From CAG-611 sp964487215 (GTDB lineage Bacteria; Bacillota_I; Bacilli_A; RF39; UBA660): 10,499 bases of DNA. Below the pieces are notes generated by a model, which saw nothing but the letters and a program-made list of their open reading frames with translations, did not search any database and was not told where the DNA came from. The position numbers and the translations under genes are program-made. Every line of letters begins with the position of its first letter. Position 1 is the first letter of the stretch. Shown piece by piece: positions 7,151 through 10,499 of the stretch. The stretch covers positions 1-10,499 of the forward strand of contig CAZAPU010000030.1 in the NCBI GenBank assembly GCA_964487215.1, read 5' to 3'.

Positions 7151-8233
7151 TTATTCACCCTTATCTAATAATTTTTTTATTTCTTCGTATATTCTTGTAG
7201 AACTATCAGTAACACCTAATTTCTTTGCATTATCAGACAATTTCTTATACTCTTTTTTATCATTCAATATATCATCTATTTTACCTATGAATGTTGTTTT
7301 GTCAAAAAACTTTTCTTCTATCAAATAACTTGCACCATTATCACTTAAGTACTTAGCATTTATATATTGATGATTATTTGAAACATATGGACTTGGTATT
7401 AATATACTTGGTATACCTAAAGCAGTTATTTCTGCAATTATTGTAGCACCTGCTCTAGAAATTATTAAATCAGTACTTTTTAATATTCCTGCCATATCTT
7501 CAATATATGGAACAATTTTCACATTAGAAATATGATTTTTACTCTTTACATTGTTATAATCATCTTTACCAGTAATAAGTAATACTTCATAATTTTTATC
7601 TTTAAAACTAGGAAGTAAAGCAACTATTTTCTCATTTATTGTAGAAGCACCAAGTGAACCAGTAGTTATTAATACTAGTTTTTTATCAATTGTTAAATTG
7701 TAATCTTTTTTATTACATTTATCTCCTAATAAAATATCTTCACTTCTAGGATTACCAGTAAATACAACTTTTTCTTCTGGAAAAAACTCTAATGATGATT
7801 TCATAGAAACACAAATTTTATCTACAAATTTAGTTAGAAATTTATTTGCTTTTCCTGGAGCACTATTTTGTTCATGTAATAAAGTAGGAACATTCAATTT
7901 ATTTGCTGCAATTATAACAGGAGCTGTAATATATCCTCCAACTCCTATTACAATATCAGGTTTAAATTTATTTATTATTTTTTTACACTTATTTATACCT
8001 GATACAAAGTTTACACCAAATTTTGCTACTTTTATGGGATTTTTACTCAATCCACACATAGTGATTCCAATATAATTAATTCCTAAATTAGGAATTATAT
8101 CTTTTTCCATGCGATTAGTGGTTCCAATATATAATATTTCACACTTATTATCCATTTCTTTTATTTTATTAATTATAGAAATAGCAGGATAAATATGTCC
8201 ACCTGTTCCTCCAGCTGTAACAATATACTTCAT
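7151..8233 (-). CDS. murG: MurG, lipid II synthase (UDP-GlcNAc transferase)
   Basis: This peripheral membrane GT28 glycosyltransferase adds GlcNAc to lipid I, giving lipid II. It has 360 aa. The N-terminal acceptor domain has the glycine-rich GGTGGHIYPA (8-17, H13) and HEQNSAPGKANK (120-131). GNPR (160-163) precedes the donor-domain loop TTGSLGAS (190-197). The UDP-GlcNAc site carries SRAGATIIAE (259-268, E268 contacting ribose in relatives) and NNHQYINA (286-293). An ATG at 8248 would add 5 residues. The ATG at 8233 aligns with family starts, and the promoter predicts a transcript beginning near 8245, which excludes the upstream ATG. The ribosome site is modest (GTGAT). It is the first gene of a murG-murB-ftsQ operon. 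Confidence 0.97.
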   Translation of the reverse strand: MKYIVTAGGTGGHIYPAISIINKIKEMDNKCEILYIGTTNRMEKDIIPNLGINYIGITMCGLSKNPIKVAKFGVNFVSGINKCKKIINKFKPDIVIGVGGYITAPVIIAANKLNVPTLLHEQNSAPGKANKFLTKFVDKICVSMKSSLEFFPEEKVVFTGNPRSEDILLGDKCNKKDYNLTIDKKLVLITTGSLGASTINEKIVALLPSFKDKNYEVLLITGKDDYNNVKSKNHISNVKIVPYIEDMAGILKSTDLIISRAGATIIAEITALGIPSILIPSPYVSNNHQYINAKYLSDNGASYLIEEKFFDKTTFIGKIDDILNDKKEYKKLSDNAKKLGVTDSSTRIYEEIKKLLDKGE

Positions 8234-8251
8234 ATAATCACATCCCATTTA

Positions 8252-8280
8252 ATTATATCATAAAACAATTTCAATATGAA
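8252..8280 (-). promoter_or_regulatory. Promoter of murG-murB-ftsQ
   Basis: The minus strand reads TTCATA (8280-8275), a 17-base spacer, and TATAAT (8257-8252) with TGA just before it, an extended -10. Initiation near 8245 gives a leader of about 12 bases. It follows immediately after the terminator of the flippase-like gene, so the cell-wall operon is insulated from it. Confidence 0.7.
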
Positions 8281-8305
8281 AAAAAGTGTCTTAATTGACA
8301 CTTTT
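8279..8305 (-). terminator. Intrinsic terminator of the flippase-like gene
   Basis: A perfect 9-bp stem AAAAGTGTC / GACACTTTT (8305-8297 with 8290-8282) and a 6-base loop are followed by a seven-T run (8285-8279). The stop codon of the upstream gene (8293-8291) lies in the loop, and its codons for K-S-V form the first arm, so the hairpin is partly coding. Confidence 0.85.
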
Positions 8306-9331
8306 ATTTAATTCAATTTTATCTCTTTTTGCCTTTTTATAATTAAAGAATAAACCTCCAATTATTACTGGCATATAATAATCAATTAATCTCCATAAAA
8401 TTACTGCTGGAGAAAGATATGATGATGGTATATATTTTGAAAAGAATCCACAAAATGCAAATTCAATACCACCTGTTCCTCCAGGTATTGGAACATATGA
8501 GCCAACTATAAACACATAAATTGATGTCAATATACAAATAAATACATTTAATTGATAAGTATATCCTAAAGCCTCAAACACAAAAATTGGTAATGTAAAC
8601 ACTATAATTAATGCTGTTACTTCAATCAATATATTAGTCCAAAAAAACTTTCTATCTAACATAAGAGATCTAAAACTTTCATAATACTCTGAACAAGCAG
8701 TAGTCCATTTTTCTGATGTTTCTTCTTTATGCTTTACTATTTTTAACTTAGATAACAAATTTATTATAAATATTATTGTCTTTTTGGTTAATTTCTTACT
8801 AGTTGAAACAAAATATACAAATATAAGTAATCCAAAATTAATAGCAAATCCTGTAATTAATAATGTTCTTAAAAATGCTTCACATTGAATTACATCAAAA
8901 ATTGTATTTAGTATTATTGCTGAAGTTCCTAAAATCATCATAGATGTTTGAAAAATTATAAAATGTTTAATAATTATAGTAGTACCGTCAGTTATCCTTA
9001 CTCCTTCTTTTTTTAATTCATATACTTGTAAAGGTTGTCCTCCACTAGAAAAAGGTGTAATTCCATTAAAAAATCTAGTCATCATATATAATTTTAATGC
9101 ACTTTTAAATGTATAATCAGGCTTGTGAACATTTATTAATTTTTTCATGACTAGTGTTTCTAATAGAAAATATGCTATAAATACTATAAATGCTAAAATA
9201 AGCCAGATAATCTTTGCCGATAATAATATTGAAATTGACTCCTGAAAAGTGTCCTTCATTATAAACCAAATTAGTCCTATTGATAATACTAAAATTATTA
9301 AACTATTAAGTCGAAATTTATTTTTTTTCAT
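8291..9331 (-). CDS. Flippase-like membrane protein (LPG_synthase_TM / UPF0104, YbhN-like)
   Basis: This is a 346-aa polytopic membrane protein with about eight helices (near 9-25, 40-60, 80-100, 117-145, 155-175, 232-255, 262-284 and 303-330). Signature motifs of the LPG_synthase_TM family are FFNGITPFSSGGQP (87-100) and YVPIPGGTGGIEFAF (279-293). The family includes the membrane half of MprF, which flips lysyl-phosphatidylglycerol, and stand-alone proteins thought to move lipids or lipid-linked sugars. There is no soluble synthetase domain here, so a lipid transport role is inferred, with unknown substrate. The ATG is preceded by GAGGT. It has its own promoter and terminator and sits between an ftsW-like gene and murG, where relatives usually have no gene, so a link to wall or teichoic-type lipids is possible but unproven. 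Confidence 0.9.
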   Translation of the reverse strand: MKKNKFRLNSLIILVLSIGLIWFIMKDTFQESISILLSAKIIWLILAFIVFIAYFLLETLVMKKLINVHKPDYTFKSALKLYMMTRFFNGITPFSSGGQPLQVYELKKEGVRITDGTTIIIKHFIIFQTSMMILGTSAIILNTIFDVIQCEAFLRTLLITGFAINFGLLIFVYFVSTSKKLTKKTIIFIINLLSKLKIVKHKEETSEKWTTACSEYYESFRSLMLDRKFFWTNILIEVTALIIVFTLPIFVFEALGYTYQLNVFICILTSIYVFIVGSYVPIPGGTGGIEFAFCGFFSKYIPSSYLSPAVILWRLIDYYMPVIIGGLFFNYKKAKRDKIELNKSVN

Positions 9332-9359
9332 GTATACCTCACTAAATATTGTTATAATA

Positions 9360-9389
9360 ATTATATCATTAGTTTTATATTTAATACAA
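9360..9389 (-). promoter_or_regulatory. Promoter of the flippase-like gene
   Basis: On the minus strand TATAAT (9365-9360) is preceded by TGA (extended -10). TTGTAT (9389-9384) lies 18 bases upstream. Initiation near 9353 leaves about 22 bases to the ATG. The 133 bases between this gene and the methyltransferase remnant hold nothing else I can support. Confidence 0.65.
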
Positions 9390-9464
9390 TATATTTATTT
9401 TACTTGTCATCTTGTTTATATTTTTTTACTAATATCAATATTCTTTTACTAATTAATAATTTAT

Positions 9465-9599
9465 TTAATTCTTTTTTGCATATATACCATAATACACTCT
9501 TTTTAATACAATTCCTTTTTCAGTTTTATTGTTTTTTACATAATCTTTTAATAATACTTCGTTAATTGATCTTCTATTCATATCTACATTAGAATTTTC
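9465..9599 (-). pseudogene. Out-of-frame C-terminal remnant of the methyltransferase
   Basis: Directly after the methyltransferase, the -1 reading frame is open from 9599 to a TAA at 9467-9465. It encodes ENSNVD and then 38 residues starting at an in-frame ATG (9581), including KNNKTEKGIVLKR and ending YYGIYAKKN. Methyltransferases of this type often end with a similar 'NxTxKGI...R...AKK' tail. Adding one base near 9599-9602 would restore ...EGFSEENSNVD... and give a protein of about 254 aa. No Shine-Dalgarno precedes the internal ATG, so it is more likely a detached tail than a separate gene. Confidence 0.65.
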
Positions 9600-10228
9600 T
9601 CAGAAAAACCTTCTATAATAGGAACTTTCATTATAAAATGATAAAATTCATCATAAGTTTTAAAATATTCTCTTTTGTAAATAGGCACTAATTCAACCTT
9701 TTTAAAACCTGCTTTAATTACATTTTCATAATCCACTTGACTCATAGATTTTATATCATTATATCCTTGTCCTTTACCAAATAATATTTTTAAATCAAAA
9801 CAATCTAATTTATCAACACCATGAATTAATAATAAGCCATTACTATTTAATGTTTTATATATTTGATTAGGATCACTCACTGTATTCCTTGCTACCACAA
9901 TATCATAATAATTATCTCTTGTTGTCATATTCAAATTATTCATAACTTTAAATTTTATATTTTTTCTTCCCGATTTCTTTAAGTTTTGTTTAGCTGTTTT
10001 TATCATTTCCTCTGAATAATCAGTTCCAAGAATTTCTTTAGCCTCTGGAAAATATGCAAGTAAATTTTCTCCACCACCAGTTCCTAAATCTAATATTTTA
10101 GAATTTTTAGTAGAATTTTTTCTTAATAATTCGTATAAATTCCAATCAGTTAATGATTCTTCATCAATATGAAACATACTAAAATCCCAATTTTTTATTT
10201 CATTATAAAATTCTTTTTCTTTTTCCAT
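9584..10228 (-). CDS. Class I SAM-dependent methyltransferase, C-terminus lost to a frameshift
   Basis: This 214-aa frame has a Rossmann-type SAM fold. Motif I is ILDLGTGGGENLL (45-57), followed by the acidic residue in LGTDYSEEM (D70, ribose binding). YYDIVVARNTVSD (107-119) is motif-IV-like, and NSNGLLLIHG (128-137) is the beta-5 region. The substrate is unknown; relatives are generic methyltransferases. A GTG at 10237 would add 3 residues, but AAAGGTGA points to the ATG at 10228. The frame ends abruptly as SEKILM-TAG, the only TAG stop among the genes here. The expected tail continues in the -1 frame down to 9465 (see the remnant entry), so one base appears to be missing near 9599-9602. 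It sits between ftsW and the flippase-like gene. It could be inactive, a working truncated enzyme, or a sequencing error. Confidence 0.85.
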   Translation of the reverse strand: MEKEKEFYNEIKNWDFSMFHIDEESLTDWNLYELLRKNSTKNSKILDLGTGGGENLLAYFPEAKEILGTDYSEEMIKTAKQNLKKSGRKNIKFKVMNNLNMTTRDNYYDIVVARNTVSDPNQIYKTLNSNGLLLIHGVDKLDCFDLKILFGKGQGYNDIKSMSQVDYENVIKAGFKKVELVPIYKREYFKTYDEFYHFIMKVPIIEGFSEKILM

Positions 10229-10280
10229 GTCCTTCACCTTTCTTAAGTAAAATTAAAAAATCTCACTTTTATTTAATTAC

Positions 10281-10310
10281 ATTGTATCATATAGATTACA
10301 TAATTATCAA
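10281..10310 (-). promoter_or_regulatory. Promoter of the methyltransferase
   Basis: The minus strand shows TTGATA (10310-10305), an 18-base spacer, and TACAAT (10286-10281) preceded by TGA. Initiation near 10274 gives a leader of about 46 bases, longer than elsewhere in the window. The -35 box lies inside the inverted repeat 10295-10320. Confidence 0.55.
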
Positions 10311-10320
10311 TTAATGTAAT
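10295..10320. repeat. Imperfect inverted repeat over the methyltransferase -35
   Basis: ATTACAT (10295-10301) and ATGTAAT (10314-10320) are exact inverted arms. The inner AATT copies pair as well, with a single-base bulge and a 3-base centre. It covers the -35 box, so it could be an operator. In such AT-rich DNA a chance palindrome is also plausible. Confidence 0.35.
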
Positions 10321-10343
10321 AAATACTATTTTTGTAATTTTTA

Positions 10344-10499
10344 TTATTTATTTTTACTAATATTCAAAATAATCCCAATGCTCGCCATACTAACTAATAA
10401 ACTACTTCCTCCATAACTAAGAAAAGGTAAAGTAACCCCTCCCACACTTTCTTTGGGGAATTTTTTTTAAGGTCACAACTACTAAGGGGAACTTTTTTA
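10344..10499 (-). CDS. ftsW: FtsW/RodA/SpoVE (SEDS) family glycosyltransferase, C-terminal end only
   Basis: SEDS proteins are multi-pass membrane enzymes that polymerise lipid II, FtsW acting at the septum. Only the last residues are readable: VTLPFLSYGGSSLL, then ASIGIILNISKNK and a TAA at 10346-10344. This matches the conserved C-terminal SEDS signature (TLPFxSYGGSSL...GixLNISR). Its position before murG favours FtsW over RodA. Beyond about 10437 the frame stops resembling the family and hits a stop at 10469-10467. That part holds unusual homopolymer runs, so the upstream sequence is probably corrupted. The gene continues off the right edge. No GC-containing terminator is visible after the stop. 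Confidence 0.8.

Noticed and set aside
9249..9452. 67-codon plus-strand open frame, hydrophobic
   Set aside because: It overlaps the start of the flippase-like gene on the opposite strand and that gene's promoter; the hydrophobicity is the expected reflection of AT-rich DNA.
9584..9610. Programmed -1 frameshift in the methyltransferase
   Set aside because: The shift must occur after the -1-frame TGA at 9602-9600, and GAG AAA ATT offers no slippery heptamer; a one-base loss is simpler.
1..10499. Mollicute-type code with TGA as tryptophan
   Set aside because: Tryptophans are encoded by TGG (for example in WEHMK at 2044-2568), and the genes read through with standard stops.

Overview
The window is very AT-rich bacterial chromosome using the standard bacterial code (Trp is TGG, TGA is a stop). 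The gene set is typical of a walled, low-GC Bacillota: DnaG next to the major sigma factor, the YqeG-YqeH pair, and a division/cell-wall (dcw) block with DivIB-type FtsQ, type II MurB and MurG. A Bacilli-class gut lineage related to RF39/Erysipelotrichales, or a low-GC Clostridium relative, would fit; the sequence alone does not decide. Nearly everything lies on the minus strand, so transcription runs from right to left.

From right to left: (i) the 3' end of an ftsW/rodA-family gene is cut by the window edge, and the last ~60 bases look corrupt. (ii) A class I SAM methyltransferase follows, split by an apparent one-base frameshift near its C-terminus. (iii) Next is an 8-TM-type flippase-like (LPG_synthase_TM/UPF0104) membrane protein with its own promoter and terminator. 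(iv) A tight murG-murB-ftsQ operon (gaps of 1 and 2 bases) has its own extended -10 promoter. (v) tRNA-Arg(ACG) has a near-consensus promoter and a terminator. (vi) Two unrecognised soluble proteins form a compact two-gene unit with a strong promoter at one end and an intrinsic terminator at the other. (vii) yqeG-yqeH overlap by 8 bases. (viii) One plus-strand gene encodes a small DUF6512-like membrane protein; it converges on yqeH and diverges from dnaG. (ix) dnaG-rpoD form the replication/transcription initiation pair, with rpoD running off the left edge.

Functionally, MurB makes UDP-MurNAc, MurG makes lipid II, FtsW-family enzymes polymerise it, and DivIB/FtsQ scaffolds the septal synthase. 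YqeH and probably YqeG act in ribosome assembly. DnaG primes replication and RpoD directs housekeeping transcription.

Several start codons were moved inward from the longest open frame because a Shine-Dalgarno match sits just before an internal ATG (dnaG, yqeG, ftsQ, murB, murG, methyltransferase). Promoters repeatedly show an extended -10 (TGnTATAAT) and very short leaders. The most novel material is the unknown two-gene unit at 4110-5386. The clearest anomaly is the broken methyltransferase.
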